Shown piece after piece: positions 17,253-26,379 of a stretch of DNA of 53,035 nt. Where the stretch lies: contig CP070784.1 in NCBI GenBank assembly GCA_020346605.1, forward strand, positions 708,731-761,765. The letters are read 5' to 3'. Position 1 is the stretch's first letter. Each line of letters opens with the position of its first letter. The position numbers and the translations under genes are program-made. This DNA is from Candidatus Bathyarchaeota archaeon. Its GTDB lineage: Archaea > Thermoproteota > Bathyarchaeia > TCS64. The notes beneath the pieces were generated by a model that had not been told where the DNA came from, made no database searches, and saw only the letters and a program-made list of their open reading frames with translations.

Positions 17253-18050
17253 TCAGCCGTTGGGAAGCCTCTCCTCGCACCTCCTGATGAGGAGGTTGGC
17301 GACCCTGCTGACACGCTCCTCGACCTCCGACTGGGACTGGCCCCCAGCGGAGACCCAGAGTCGTATACCGGACTCGCCGTAGGGCTTCACCATCGACTTG
17401 ATGTATACCCCGGGGACGTCCCTCATCACATCGTCGATGATGGGCGCGAGAGTGGACTCGTCCCTCAGGGGAAGGTAGATCACCTGCTCTGCGAAGGAGC
17501 CCTCCACCTTGCCCTTAAGCAGTGAGAGCAGCTGGTTGTCGAATATCCACATGAGCTCGCCCGGAACGCCCGGGAGGCTGATGACCTGCACGCTATCCAC
17601 ATCCAGAAGAACGCCAGGCGCTCCGCCAACCCTGTTGTCCAGCGGCTTCGCGCCCCGAGGTAGCACCGCCATCTTCCTGCGGGGTTCGGTGATCGCCGAG
17701 TCCTCGATGACCCCCCTCTTGTGCATGTTACTGTATTGCCGCGTGACGATGGCCAGCGCCTCGTCGTTGAGCTCCGTGGAGAGGTCGAAGGCGCCGGCGA
17801 CGCCCAGGATCGTCTTGTCGTCGTGAGTCGGGCCCAGGCCTCCTGTCGTGAACACCAGGTTGCAGCCGTTGGCGAGGAGCTTCCTGATGGCCCTAGAGAT
17901 CTCCAGCACCTCGTCCCTCACGGTGATCCTCTGGCTGACCTGGAGCTTCAGAGCCTTAAGCTGGTTGATTATCCACTGGCTGTTCGTGTCGAGAACCAGA
18001 CCGTCTAGGATCTCGTTGCCGACTACAACTATGCCGATCTTTGTGGCCAA
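17253..18050 (-). CDS. CinA-like MoaB/Mog domain protein
   Basis: About 265 residues of the competence/damage-inducible protein CinA N-terminal (MoCF-like) family: IGIVVVGNEILDGLVLDTNS, then FTTGGLGPTHDDKT (molybdopterin/ADP-ribose-binding loop), and ISLPGVPGELMWIFDNQ. Archaeal members lack the C-terminal NMN deamidase domain, as here, and their function is not settled (ADP-ribose or FAD pyrophosphatase activity has been reported for relatives). TTG 18050 with GAGGT 7 nt upstream is preferred; ATG 18086 sits on a TATA-like ACTTTATG. Confidence 0.85.
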   Translation of the reverse strand: MATKIGIVVVGNEILDGLVLDTNSQWIINQLKALKLQVSQRITVRDEVLEISRAIRKLLANGCNLVFTTGGLGPTHDDKTILGVAGAFDLSTELNDEALAIVTRQYSNMHKRGVIEDSAITEPRRKMAVLPRGAKPLDNRVGGAPGVLLDVDSVQVISLPGVPGELMWIFDNQLLSLLKGKVEGSFAEQVIYLPLRDESTLAPIIDDVMRDVPGVYIKSMVKPYGESGIRLWVSAGGQSQSEVEERVSRVANLLIRRCEERLPNG

Positions 18051-18250
18051 TAGGGTACCTCTATATGGAACCCTCCGTCCACGCATAAAGTTTTAACGCC
18101 TGATGTGGCCTAGAAAGAACCATCCGACATTCCAAGTCAGTTAGTAAACGTGCAGAAAATACACAATTTTTCAGAAACCTGCAAAAAAATCTCAGGAAGG
18201 CTTAAAAGGATTGAGAAATGTGAAGTGAATGGTTTTTGGGTGAGTTTGCT

Positions 18251-19249
18251 ATGAGCTGTACGGTGGTTGTGGACGGTTTCTTCGGCGACGGCGGGAAGGG
18301 GAAGATTGTCTCATACCTGGTGGTCGCCGACGACGTATCCGTGTGCGCCAGGGGGGGCGTGGGTCCCAACGCGGGCCACACCGTTGTGGACAACGGTGTG
18401 ACCTTCAAACTCAGGATGGTGCCCTGCGGCTTCGTGAACCACGACACTAGGCTCCTCATCGGCCCGGGGGTCGTCGTCAACCCCGAGGTGGTGCTCAAGG
18501 AGGTCGAGGAACTGGGCATCGGTGAGAGGTTCGGCCTCGACCCCCAGTGCGCCATAATCGAGCCAAAGCACATCGAGGCCGACAGGAAGGGCCACCTGAA
18601 GGAGAAGATCGGCACTACAGGAACGGGCACGGGGCCGTGCAACTCCGACAGAGCATTGAGGGTGGTCAAGGTTGCCAGGGAGATCCCCGAGCTCAAGGAG
18701 TATATCGCTGACGTTCCAGCCGAGTTGAACGACGCCCTCGACGCGGGCGAGAACGTCCTAATAGAGGGGACCCAGGGGACATATATTAGCCTCTACCACG
18801 GCACCTACCCCTACGTCACATCGAACGACGTCTGCGCATCAGCCACCTGCTCAGACGTCGGGATAGGCCCAACCAGGGTCGACGAGGTGGTGCTGGTTTG
18901 CAAGGCTTACGTTACACGGGTGGGTGAGGGCTACCTGGAGGGTGAGATCAGCCAAGAGGAGGCGAAGAAGAGGGGCTGGGACGAGTACGGCACAGTCACG
19001 GGCAGGCAGAGGAGGGCCGCCCCTTTCAACTACGCTCTAGCGAAGAGGGCGGCGATGCTCAACGGGGCGACCCAGCTCGCCATCACCAAGCTCGATATAC
19101 TCTACCCCGAGCTAAAGGGCGCGAGCGACTACGACGAGCTTGGCCCCGAGGCCGTGGCCTTCATCGAGAAGGTGGAGGAGAAGGTAGGCCTCCCGGTCAC
19201 GTTGATAGGGACGGGGCCGGGCGTCAAGGAGATTATCGACAGGCGGTAG
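18251..19249 (+). CDS. purA: adenylosuccinate synthetase, short archaeal form
   Basis: Couples GTP hydrolysis to join IMP and aspartate. The N-terminal P-loop-like signature is GFFGDGGKGKIVSYL and the IMP site is GVGPNAGHTVV. Later motifs are TGTGTGPCNSDRAL, IEGTQGTYISLYHGTYPYVT and TGRQRRAAPFN. At 332 residues it is about 100 shorter than bacterial PurA, as in other archaea. ATG 18251 follows GGGTGAG. TATA-like GGCTTAAAAGGA lies at about 18199-18210. purB, the next enzyme, is 6 kb away on the other strand. Confidence 0.96.
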   Translation: MSCTVVVDGFFGDGGKGKIVSYLVVADDVSVCARGGVGPNAGHTVVDNGVTFKLRMVPCGFVNHDTRLLIGPGVVVNPEVVLKEVEELGIGERFGLDPQCAIIEPKHIEADRKGHLKEKIGTTGTGTGPCNSDRALRVVKVAREIPELKEYIADVPAELNDALDAGENVLIEGTQGTYISLYHGTYPYVTSNDVCASATCSDVGIGPTRVDEVVLVCKAYVTRVGEGYLEGEISQEEAKKRGWDEYGTVTGRQRRAAPFNYALAKRAAMLNGATQLAITKLDILYPELKGASDYDELGPEAVAFIEKVEEKVGLPVTLIGTGPGVKEIIDRR

Positions 19250-19252
19250 AGG

Positions 19253-20383
19253 TTACCGCCACCACCAGGCGCGCCTCTTCCCCTCTTCAAACTCCTTACC
19301 GAGCTCCTCGATGAGCTTCCTCTGTTTCCTGTTGAGTTTCTTGGGGACGACGACGTTGATGTGCACGAGCAGATCTCCCTTTCCGAACCTGCCGGGCATC
19401 CCGTCACCCCTCATCCTGACGATGTCGCCGCTCTGGATTCCGGGCTTAACCTTCAGGGGCTTTTCTCCTTGGAGCGTCGGGACGTCGATCGATGTCCCCA
19501 GTGCGGCCTGTGCGAAGTTAACCTCGGCCTCGTAAATGATGTCATTCCCCCGCCGGATCAGGAAGGGGTGGGGCTTCAACCTGACTGTTACGTAGAGGTC
19601 GCCGGGCCTTCCGCCGAAGGGGCCGTCCTCCCCCTGCCCCCTGAGGATGAGCTGGGTGCCGTCGTCCACGCCCTGAGGCACCTTGACGTTGAGGCGCGTC
19701 CTCCTCTCCTCCAGCCCTCCTCCGCGGCAGGTCCTGCAGGGCGTCTCAGCGATCTCCCCCCTCCCCTCGCACCTGTCGCAGGTGACGACGCGTATCATCT
19801 GCCCGAAGAGGGACTGTGTGCGGCGTTCGATCCTGCCGCGGCCGTTGCAGGCGGGGCACGTCCTGAGTTCGGTCCCCGGCTCCACCCCTGTTCCACCGCA
19901 CCTGCCACACTTCTTCAGGCGGTTGAGGCTGATCTCAACCTCGGTGCCCGTAGCAGCCTGCTCCAGGGTGACCTCGATCCTGGTCTCGAGGTCGCTCCCA
20001 CGCCTTGGGCCCGTCTGCGCCCGCTGGAAGTTGAACCCGAACCCCCCGCCGAAGAGCCCGCCGAAGATGCGGCCGAGGATGTCGTCGCCGAAGCCGAACT
20101 CCGTGAAGATGTCCCTGAAGTTGGCGCCCCTGAAGATGTCCTCCGCCGAGTATCGGCCGCTGATGCCCGCGTGGCCGAACATGTCGTACTGCTGCTTCTT
20201 CTCGTTGTCACTGAGGACGGCGTAGGCCTCGGAGACCTCCTTGAACTTCTCTTCGGCATCGGGCTGCTTGTTCCTGTCCGGGTGGTACTGGAAGGCGAGC
20301 TTGCGGAACGCCTTCTTGATCTCGTTCTGGGACGCACTACGATCTACGCCCAGAACTTCGTAGTAGTCCCGCTTCTCCGCCAA
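19253..20383 (-). CDS. dnaJ: chaperone DnaJ (Hsp40, type I)
   Basis: Co-chaperone of DnaK. 376 residues: J domain 1-70 with the HPD triad ([10 protein letters not shown]), a short Gly/Phe-rich region ([17 protein letters not shown]), four zinc-finger repeats ([32 protein letters not shown], about residues 165-230), then the substrate-binding C-terminal domains. It lies on the same strand as dnaK and grpE but is separated from dnaK by 1 kb of decayed genes, so the usual grpE-dnaK-dnaJ order has been split. This system is normally viewed as of bacterial origin in archaea. Confidence 0.97.
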   Translation of the reverse strand: MAEKRDYYEVLGVDRSASQNEIKKAFRKLAFQYHPDRNKQPDAEEKFKEVSEAYAVLSDNEKKQQYDMFGHAGISGRYSAEDIFRGANFRDIFTEFGFGDDILGRIFGGLFGGGFGFNFQRAQTGPRRGSDLETRIEVTLEQAATGTEVEISLNRLKKCGRCGGTGVEPGTELRTCPACNGRGRIERRTQSLFGQMIRVVTCDRCEGRGEIAETPCRTCRGGGLEERRTRLNVKVPQGVDDGTQLILRGQGEDGPFGGRPGDLYVTVRLKPHPFLIRRGNDIIYEAEVNFAQAALGTSIDVPTLQGEKPLKVKPGIQSGDIVRMRGDGMPGRFGKGDLLVHINVVVPKKLNRKQRKLIEELGKEFEEGKRRAWWWR

Positions 20384-20557
20384 ATGTTACACCCGTACCC
20401 GTATTCCTGCTTTGAATCGTTCCGCTTGCTGAAAAATGTATACGACGCCATCCAGTTTAAACTAAACGGACCCCACACACATATCGATCAGAATTGTACG
20501 ATCCAATTAGGCCAACATTTATTCTGAGTCATGATTATAATCATTCAGGGAGGATAG

Positions 20558-20871
20558 ATGACCGAAATTGAGACATTCTCTGTCGTGATAGCCGCCGTAA
20601 CCATGATAATTGCTTCTTCGTTCTACATACTCAACATCAATAACGCCTGCAAGACCAGGCAGGCCCAGCTCTTCATGCAGATACACAACCATGGAACGAC
20701 AGGAAGTTCGTCGAGGAGTTTATGGAGCTGCTGAACCTTTGGTAGTGGAAGGACCAGGACGATTTCTGGAACAAGTACGGTAAGCGAACGAACTCCGAGG
20801 CGTACGTCTAACTCACATCGATCCTCTAGTACTTCGAAGGCGTGGGCCTTCTCCTGAAGAAGCGCTCATAG
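20558..20871 (+). pseudogene. decayed paralogue of the membrane-anchored gene at 42.7 kb
   Basis: ATG 20558 with a good ribosome site (GGGAGGATAG) opens MTEIETFSVVIAAVTMIIAS, then a second stretch RQAQLFMQIHNH. A frameshift near 20690 leads to KFVEEFMELLNLW-stop-WKDQDDFWNKYGKRTNSEAYV-stop-LTSIL-stop-YFEGVGLLLKKRS. This matches the intact protein at 42679-43194 segment by segment: N-terminal helix, SNAQFFLQIYQD, EFDEWWDRYGPENNMEF and VFLEGVGIMVRR. One frameshift and three stops show it is dead. Confidence 0.8.
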
Positions 20872-21018
20872 ACATAAGACACGCACGCACATGGCGAGGA
20901 TGGTCTTACCTCTGCCGAGGGCTCCGTACAAACCGAGGTCAGTTCCTCGCCTAATTCCGCCGCCCAAGGCTTGGTCTAGTTGAGGGATATACGATCTGAT
21001 ATATTTATCCTCAGACAT
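20866..21018 (-). pseudogene. truncated KaiC/RadA-like ATPase N-terminus
   Basis: ATG 21018 opens MSEDKYIRSYIPQLDQALGG, followed by GIRRGTDLGLYGALGRGKTI, then LAMCVRVLCL and TGA. The (V/I)P.LD.ALGGGI.RG..L.L.G..G.GKTILAM pattern is the N-terminus of KaiC/RadA-type RecA-fold ATPases, with a complete Walker A (GALGRGKT). Only 50 codons remain; Walker B and everything after are missing. A TATA-like CTATTTTTATC lies about 35 nt upstream. Short direct repeats coincide with both ends of the fragment, suggesting a rearrangement. Confidence 0.7.
20870..20884. repeat. 15-bp direct repeat, copy 1
   Basis: AGACATAAGACACGC, identical to 21013-21027. It lies at the 3' end of the KaiC-like fragment, immediately after the stop of the decayed gene on the other strand. 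Confidence 0.6.
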
Positions 21019-21027
21019 AAGACACGC
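21013..21027. repeat. 15-bp direct repeat, copy 2
   Basis: AGACATAAGACACGC, identical to 20870-20884 and overlapping the start codon of the KaiC-like fragment. The pair brackets 128 bp of the fragment. Confidence 0.6.
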
Positions 21028-21097
21028 TCTAATCCATTCTAGTATTGATAAAAATAGCGGTCACCATAAAAACTGACGAAGTGCCTTGTTTTTTCGC

Positions 21098-21318
21098 TCA
21101 TGTCCGAGTGGGTTTCTCTGCTTGTTCGATGAGGTGCTCGAGGCGAACGAGTAGGAGGGACAATGCCTCGATAAGAGTGTCGAGCTTGTCAAGTAGATTG
21201 TCCAGGCTCTCCCGTGTTCCCTGAGAACCTTGATGACTAGGTCGAAGGCCTCGAGCTTGCTCCTCTCCATCTCCCTCAGTTCTAATTTGTCTCTCTGCTC
21301 CATGAGAACAGCGTACAA
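21098..21318 (-). pseudogene. small coiled-coil protein gene with one frameshift
   Basis: Frame 1 from 21318 gives MYAVLMEQRDKLELREMERS, then KLEAFDLVIKVLREHG. Around 21215 the coherent reading moves to another frame, RESLDNLLDKLDTLIEALSL, then LLVRLEHLIEQAEKPTRT and stop at 21098. Together they would make an all-helical heptad-patterned protein of about 73 residues. Neither frame alone makes sense past the junction. Single frameshift, so a sequencing error is possible. No family recognised. Confidence 0.6.
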
Positions 21319-21393
21319 TCTGGGGTAATTTCATACGAAAAATAAGGATGTTGTCACCCAGTGAAGTGACGATATACACCGGATTGAGGAGTT

Positions 21394-23274
21394 CTACTCC
21401 TTCTTCTCCTCGTCGACGACCTTGTACTCGGCGTCCACCGTCTTCTTCGCCTGCTCCTCGCCCGGGGGAGGGACCTGCTGCGCTGCATCGGCTTGGGCCT
21501 GCTGCTGGGCCGCCGCCTGCTGGTAGACGGTCGCACCGGCCTCCTGCACCACCTTCCTGAGGGCCTCGATCTTGGCGTTGATGTCGGCCGTCGTGCCGGT
21601 CTCCAGAGTCCCCTTGAGGTCGTCGACGGCTTTCTGTATGCCGCTCTTCTGCTCCTCGTTCAGCTTGTCACCAATCTCCGTGAGGGTCTTCTCCGTCGTG
21701 TAGATCAGTGAGTCCGCCATATTCCGGGCTTCGGCCTCCTCCTGCGCCAGCTTGTCGGCCTCAGCGTACTGCTCAGCCTCGTTGATCATCTTGTCCTTCT
21801 CTGTCTGGCTGAGCTTCGTGGAGGCCGTGATGGTAATGCTCATCTCCTTGCCGGTGCCGATATCCTTAGCTGTGACGTCGAGGACCCCGTCGGCGTTGAT
21901 GTCGAAGGTGACCTCGATCTGGGGTACCCCTCTGGGCGCCGGGGGGATGCCTGTGAGGTCGAAGCGGCCGAGGCTTATGTTGTCCCTGGCCATGCTCCTC
22001 TCGCCCTGGAGGACGTGGATGGTGACGGCGGTCTGGAAGTCGGCGGCGGTACTGAAGGTCTGGGTCTGCTTCACGGGGATGGTCGTGTTCCTCTCGATGA
22101 TCCGCGTCATCACGCTCCCCAGGGTCTCGACGCCGAGGCTGAGGGGGGTGACGTCGAGGAGAACGATGTCGGAGATCTCTCCGGCGAGGATCGCCCCCTG
22201 GATGGACGCACCGATGGCGACGCACTCCATGGGGTCCAGCCCCCTCTCGGGCTTCTTGCCCACCACCTCCTCGATGAACTGCTGGACCAGAGGCATCTTG
22301 GTCTGGCCGCCGAAGACGATGACCTTGTCGATCTGCAGGGGGGTGAGCTTTGCGTCCCTTATGGTCTGTATGATAGGCTGCCTGATCCGCTCAACGATGG
22401 GGCGTGTGAGCTGCTCCAGCTTCGCCCTCGTGAGGGTTAAGTGGAGGTTCTTGGGTCCCGCGGCGTCCATGGCGATGTAGGGGAGGTCGATGTCCGTGGT
22501 GATCAGCGTCGAGAGCTCTATCTTCGCCTTCTCAGAGGCCTCTTTGATCCTCGCCATGGCGGCAACGTCGCTCCTCAGGTCGATGCCCGTCTCACGCCGG
22601 AACTCCTCGACGACGTGGTCCATCACGGCCCTGTCTAGGTCGGTGCCCCCAGTCTTGGTGTCGCCGCTAGTGCTGAGGACCTCGAACACCCCGCCGCCGA
22701 AGTCCATCACCGTCGTGTCGTTGGTCCCGCCGCCGAAGCTGAACACTAGGATCTTCAGGTCTTGGTCGGACTTGTCGATGCCATAGGCCAGGGCCGCCGC
22801 GGTGGGTTCGTTCACTATCCTAGTGACCTTGAGGCCCGCGATCTCGCCTGCGTCGATGGTGGCCTGGCGCTGGTTGTCGTTATAGTGGGCGGGGACGGTT
22901 ATCACCGCCTTGCTGATCTTCTCGCCCATGTGGGTCTCGGCGTCCCTGAGTATCTTCTGCAGTATGAAGGCGGAGATCTGCTGGGGCGTGTACTCCTTTC
23001 CGTGGAGAGTCACCTTGCGGTCGGTTCCCATGAGGCGTTTCACCTCTCTCACTGTGCCCTCCGGGTTGGTGACCGCTTGCCTGCGAGCTGACTCGCCCAC
23101 GAGGAGCTGCCCGTCCTTCGTGAAAGCCACTATGGAGGGGAACATCTTCCCGGCGACCGTTGGGCCCTCCGCGCTGGGGATTATCGTGGGGTTGCCTCCC
23201 ATGACCACCGCCGCCGCGGAGTTGGTCGTACCTAGGTCGATCCCCAGTATCTTCTCACGTTTCTCATCACTCAT
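21394..23274 (-). CDS. dnaK: chaperone DnaK (Hsp70) with Asp-to-Ser change in phosphate-2 loop
   Basis: 626 residues from ATG 23274 ([19 protein letters not shown]), overlapping the grpE stop; GTG/ATG 23283 is an alternative. The ATPase domain has [26 protein letters not shown] and [14 protein letters not shown]; the linker and substrate domain include [13 protein letters not shown]. The usual DLGGGTFD loop reads SFGGGTND: the first Asp (D194 of E. coli DnaK, D199 of Hsc70), which takes part in Mg/ATP catalysis, is Ser179 here, while the second Asp (186) is kept. The C-terminus ends KVVDEEKKE. Otherwise normal length and sequence, so probably functional with altered kinetics. Confidence 0.96.
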   Translation of the reverse strand: MSDEKREKILGIDLGTTNSAAAVVMGGNPTIIPSAEGPTVAGKMFPSIVAFTKDGQLLVGESARRQAVTNPEGTVREVKRLMGTDRKVTLHGKEYTPQQISAFILQKILRDAETHMGEKISKAVITVPAHYNDNQRQATIDAGEIAGLKVTRIVNEPTAAALAYGIDKSDQDLKILVFSFGGGTNDTTVMDFGGGVFEVLSTSGDTKTGGTDLDRAVMDHVVEEFRRETGIDLRSDVAAMARIKEASEKAKIELSTLITTDIDLPYIAMDAAGPKNLHLTLTRAKLEQLTRPIVERIRQPIIQTIRDAKLTPLQIDKVIVFGGQTKMPLVQQFIEEVVGKKPERGLDPMECVAIGASIQGAILAGEISDIVLLDVTPLSLGVETLGSVMTRIIERNTTIPVKQTQTFSTAADFQTAVTIHVLQGERSMARDNISLGRFDLTGIPPAPRGVPQIEVTFDINADGVLDVTAKDIGTGKEMSITITASTKLSQTEKDKMINEAEQYAEADKLAQEEAEARNMADSLIYTTEKTLTEIGDKLNEEQKSGIQKAVDDLKGTLETGTTADINAKIEALRKVVQEAGATVYQQAAAQQQAQADAAQQVPPPGEEQAKKTVDAEYKVVDEEKKE

Positions 23275-23803
23275 CCTCGTCATCCTCTTTGACTTCGCCC
23301 GATCTCTGGTTCCTTGCGACTTTCACCATGCTCGCCCTGAGCACCCTACCGTTGTAGGTGTAGCCCCTCCGGAACTCCTCGACCACGGTGCCGTCGGGGC
23401 GGTCGCTGGACTCCTCCTCCAGCACAGCTTCGTGGTACGCGGGGTCGAAGACTTCTCCCAGCGCCTCGATGGGCGAGACGCCCTCGGCCTCCATCAGCTT
23501 CACCAGCTTGCCCCTGACCATCTCCACGCCCTCCACTATGCTTCCCTTTCCCTCCTTGGAGGCCGCTATCGCGAGCTCTAACTCGTCCAGTATGGGGAGC
23601 AGCTGCATCAGCAGGCGCCCGTTGGCGCGCGCCATGGTCTCCACGATCTGTTTCTGGGTCCGCTTCTGAAGGTTCTCCAGGTCGGCCCGCGCGTACTTGA
23701 GCTGGTTCAGGTACCTCTCAGAGTTCTTCTTCTCCGCCTCCAGGGAGGCCTCGAGTTCATCTACCTTCTTCTCGAGGTCTTTCTTTGTTGGTTTCGGAGA
23801 CAT
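23267..23803 (-). CDS. grpE: nucleotide exchange factor GrpE
   Basis: 178 residues: a long N-terminal coiled coil ([20 protein letters not shown], then [19 protein letters not shown]), a four-helix region ([12 protein letters not shown]) and the C-terminal beta domain ([20 protein letters not shown], then VKVARN). Releases ADP from DnaK. It is first in the operon and overlaps dnaK by 8 nt (GATGAGTGATG), so the two are translationally coupled. TATA GGAAATAAACAG at about 23850 on the minus strand. Confidence 0.95.
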   Translation of the reverse strand: MSPKPTKKDLEKKVDELEASLEAEKKNSERYLNQLKYARADLENLQKRTQKQIVETMARANGRLLMQLLPILDELELAIAASKEGKGSIVEGVEMVRGKLVKLMEAEGVSPIEALGEVFDPAYHEAVLEEESSDRPDGTVVEEFRRGYTYNGRVLRASMVKVARNQRSGEVKEDDEDE

Positions 23804-23936
23804 GTGGAACCTCTGGACTCGGTATTCACCGACAAAGAAAGAGACTGCTGTTTATTTCCTTTACGGAAATGGGGAGACGCTCCAGCGCTATGTTGATATA
23901 CACGTGTCCCGCCAACTCCCTGGAGTGTTGGTTCAA

Positions 23937-24914
23937 TTGAAGGTGCTGGTTGCCTCTCCAGAACTCGCCAGAAGGTTGGCTGAGCATCTGCCAGAGGGGA
24001 TCGACTTGGCATGCCCCGAACACGGCACGGACGAAGAGATGGTTGCACTGGCTGGGGACGTCGAGGTCATCGTGAGCACCCGCCTCTCCGCGGACGTGGC
24101 CCGTGCCGCAAAGCAGTTGAAGCTCCTCCAGAAGACAGGTGCTGGCGTTGACGCCATGCCCTTCGAAGCCTTAGGGGAGCACGTGCTCGTGGCTAACACG
24201 TCCGGTTCGAACCCCGTGCCACTGGCGGAGGGGACCGTCACCCTGGTCCTCGCCCTGGCCAAGAAGGTGATCCAGCGCCACAACTCGTTCGAGCAGGGGA
24301 GGAGCGGTGGACCCGGGGTCGAGCTCAGGGGGAAGAAGGCGGGTATACTGGGCCTCGGCAGCATCGGAACAGAGGTGGCCAAGCGGCTAAGGGCCTTCGA
24401 GATGGACATCCTCGGGATAAAGAGGAGCCCCTCAGAGGAGCTCAGGGATCGGCTGGGCCTAGCCTTCCTCGGAGGACCGGACGACCTTCACTACTTCCTG
24501 TCCGAGTCGGACTTCGTCGTGATCACGGTCCCTTTGACCCCTGAGACCCGCGGTATGATCGGCGAGGAGGAGCTCAGGGCGATGAAGCCCACTGCCTACT
24601 TGGTCAACGTGGCCAGGGCAGCGATTGTCCAGGAGGAGCCGCTCTACCGGGCGCTTACAGAGGGCTGGATCGCCGGCGCCGGCCTAGACGTCTGGTGGGT
24701 GCCTCACTGGTGGGACCCCATCTGGGTGCCCGACGGAAGGGGCGCCTCGGAGTACCCCTTCTGGGAGCTGCCCAACGTCGTCGCGACTCCACACAACATC
24801 GGCTCCTCAGACACGAGCTCTGACGCGAGCATCTTGGTGATAGCCGAGAACATAAGGCGGGTCGCGGAGGGGAGACCGCCGGTCAACCAGGTGGACAAGA
24901 GGCTCCAGTACTAG
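23937..24914 (+). CDS. NAD-dependent D-2-hydroxyacid dehydrogenase family
   Basis: 325 residues. The Rossmann motif GILGLGSIGTEVAKRL is near residue 145. The catalytic Arg is in NVARAAIVQEEPL, the Glu in the segment after GAGLDVWW, and the His in ATPHNIGSSDT. The Trp-rich insertion VWWVPHWWDPIWVPDGRG, followed by PFWELPNVV, is distinctive and probably shapes the substrate pocket. TTG 23937 (MKVLVAS) is preferred, with GTG 23925 as an alternative; a TATA-like TTGATATAC lies at about 23893. It could reduce 2-ketoacids such as pyruvate, glyoxylate or phenylpyruvate; specificity is not readable. Ends in a CTAG shared with purB. Confidence 0.88.
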   Translation: MKVLVASPELARRLAEHLPEGIDLACPEHGTDEEMVALAGDVEVIVSTRLSADVARAAKQLKLLQKTGAGVDAMPFEALGEHVLVANTSGSNPVPLAEGTVTLVLALAKKVIQRHNSFEQGRSGGPGVELRGKKAGILGLGSIGTEVAKRLRAFEMDILGIKRSPSEELRDRLGLAFLGGPDDLHYFLSESDFVVITVPLTPETRGMIGEEELRAMKPTAYLVNVARAAIVQEEPLYRALTEGWIAGAGLDVWWVPHWWDPIWVPDGRGASEYPFWELPNVVATPHNIGSSDTSSDASILVIAENIRRVAEGRPPVNQVDKRLQY

Positions 24915-26251
24915 CCTAGTAGTGGCCTGAGCACCTCGACGACCCTGTTTACCTGCTCGACGGCTGTACCCACGTAGTTCTCCGGCTTCAGCCAGTCGTC
25001 CAGCTCGGTCTCCGTTACGAGCCCGCTGGCCTCCGGATCCTCGAGCATGACCTCTTTGAGGCTCCGCTTCTCGTCCCAGCACTTCATCGCGAGGCGCTTC
25101 AGCATCTCGTGCCCCTCCTGCCTCCCCACACCCTTCTCCACAAGCTCCAACATCACCTGCTCGGTGAGGCACAGTCCCAGGGTCATGTCCAGGTTCCTAC
25201 GGATGTTCCCGTGGTCGAACTCGAGCCTTTCGAGGATTTCAGTCATCTGCCTGAGGATGTAATCGGTGAGTATGAACCCCTCGGGGATGTTGATGCGCTC
25301 CAGGGATGAGTTGGAGATGTCCCTCTCGTGCTCCAGGGCGATAGTCTCCAGGGATGAGACGACGCTCCCCCTGATCACCCTGGCGAGGCCGCAGATCCTC
25401 TCGGTCCTGTTCGGGTTCCGTTTGTGGGGCATAGTTGAGGAGGTGCTCCTCTCGGGCTCGGAGACCTCGGCGATCTCGGTCCGCTGCAGGTTCCTGATCT
25501 CCCTGCCGATCTTGTCCAAGGTTCCCGCTACGAGCGCGAGGAGGCACTGGAGCTCAGCATGGCGGTCCCTCTGGATGACCTGGGTCGAGATCATCGCCGG
25601 CTCTAGGTCGAGGCGCGCCATGGTCAGCCTCTGCACCTCGAAACCCTTCTCCCCGAACCCCGCCATGGTACCCACGGCGCCGCTCATCTTCCCGACGAGG
25701 ACTCGCCGCCGCGTCTCCCTGAGCCTCTCCAGGTGCCTTGTTGCCTCACTCGCCCAGAGGGCGAACTTCATACCGTATGTCATGGGGAGAGCGTGCTGCC
25801 CGTGGGTCCTGCCGATGCAGAAGGTCTCCCTGTGCGCCTCGGCCTGGTCCAGGAGGACCTTGAGCAACCCCAGCAGGTCGCCCTCTATGATCGCCATGGC
25901 CTCCCTGAGCTGGAGGGCTAGGGCTGTGTCCTCAGTGTCGTAGCTCGTGGCGCCGAGGTGGATGTACTTCCCCGCGTCCCCCTCGCAGACCTCCTCGAGT
26001 GCGTAGACCATGGACAGGAGGTCATGGTAGGTCTCTGCCTCTATCTCCTTCACTCTCTCCAGCTTCACGATGCCCACCTTGGCCTTCCTGCCGATCTCCT
26101 CCGCGGCTTCCAGGGGGATGGTCCCCAGCTCCGCGTGGGTGTGTGCGAGGGCTGCCTCCACGTCGAGCCACTTCTGGAGCTTCGCCTCCTCGGTGAAGAC
26201 GCGGTACATCTCGGGGTAGGAGTACCTGAATTCTATCGGGTGGACCGGCAT
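24911..26251 (-). CDS. purB: adenylosuccinate lyase
   Basis: Cleaves adenylosuccinate and SAICAR, releasing fumarate. 446 residues of the fumarase/aspartase superfamily: GATSYDTEDTALALQLREAM (first conserved region), TRIGRTHGQHALPMTYGMKF-like IGRTHGQHA with the catalytic His, and the signature loop SSTMPHKRNPNRTERICGLA, containing the catalytic Ser. ATG 26251 (MPVHPIEFRYSY) is the family-like start; longer in-frame starts would cross the promoter. Divergent from etfB across a shared AT-rich promoter element. Confidence 0.95.
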   Translation of the reverse strand: MPVHPIEFRYSYPEMYRVFTEEAKLQKWLDVEAALAHTHAELGTIPLEAAEEIGRKAKVGIVKLERVKEIEAETYHDLLSMVYALEEVCEGDAGKYIHLGATSYDTEDTALALQLREAMAIIEGDLLGLLKVLLDQAEAHRETFCIGRTHGQHALPMTYGMKFALWASEATRHLERLRETRRRVLVGKMSGAVGTMAGFGEKGFEVQRLTMARLDLEPAMISTQVIQRDRHAELQCLLALVAGTLDKIGREIRNLQRTEIAEVSEPERSTSSTMPHKRNPNRTERICGLARVIRGSVVSSLETIALEHERDISNSSLERINIPEGFILTDYILRQMTEILERLEFDHGNIRRNLDMTLGLCLTEQVMLELVEKGVGRQEGHEMLKRLAMKCWDEKRSLKEVMLEDPEASGLVTETELDDWLKPENYVGTAVEQVNRVVEVLRPLLG

Positions 26252-26320
26252 GATCATCGAGACTATGTTGGAGCACTTTTCAGATAAGCCTTCTTGGGCG
26301 CCCGGTGCTTCGTGATTGCG

Positions 26321-26330
26321 AATTTTTATA
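26321..26330. promoter_or_regulatory. TATA element between purB and etfB, usable on both strands
   Basis: AATTTTTATA reads as a TATA box on the plus strand, and as TATAAAAATT on the minus strand. It predicts an etfB transcript from about 26352 and a purB transcript from about 26300. Confidence 0.5.
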
Positions 26331-26379
26331 CGGAGGTAGGGACCCATTCTAGGGAGTTTAGCGCTGTGGACGGGATTCA

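Noticed and set aside
19361..20527. 388-codon open frame antisense to dnaJ
   Set aside because: Shadow of high-GC dnaJ codons; the dnaJ reading carries J domain and zinc-finger motifs, while this one shows none.
21398..21560. Pro/Ala/Gln-rich repeats near 21.4-21.5 kb
   Set aside because: These are the normal low-complexity C-terminal tail of DnaK, not an independent repeat.
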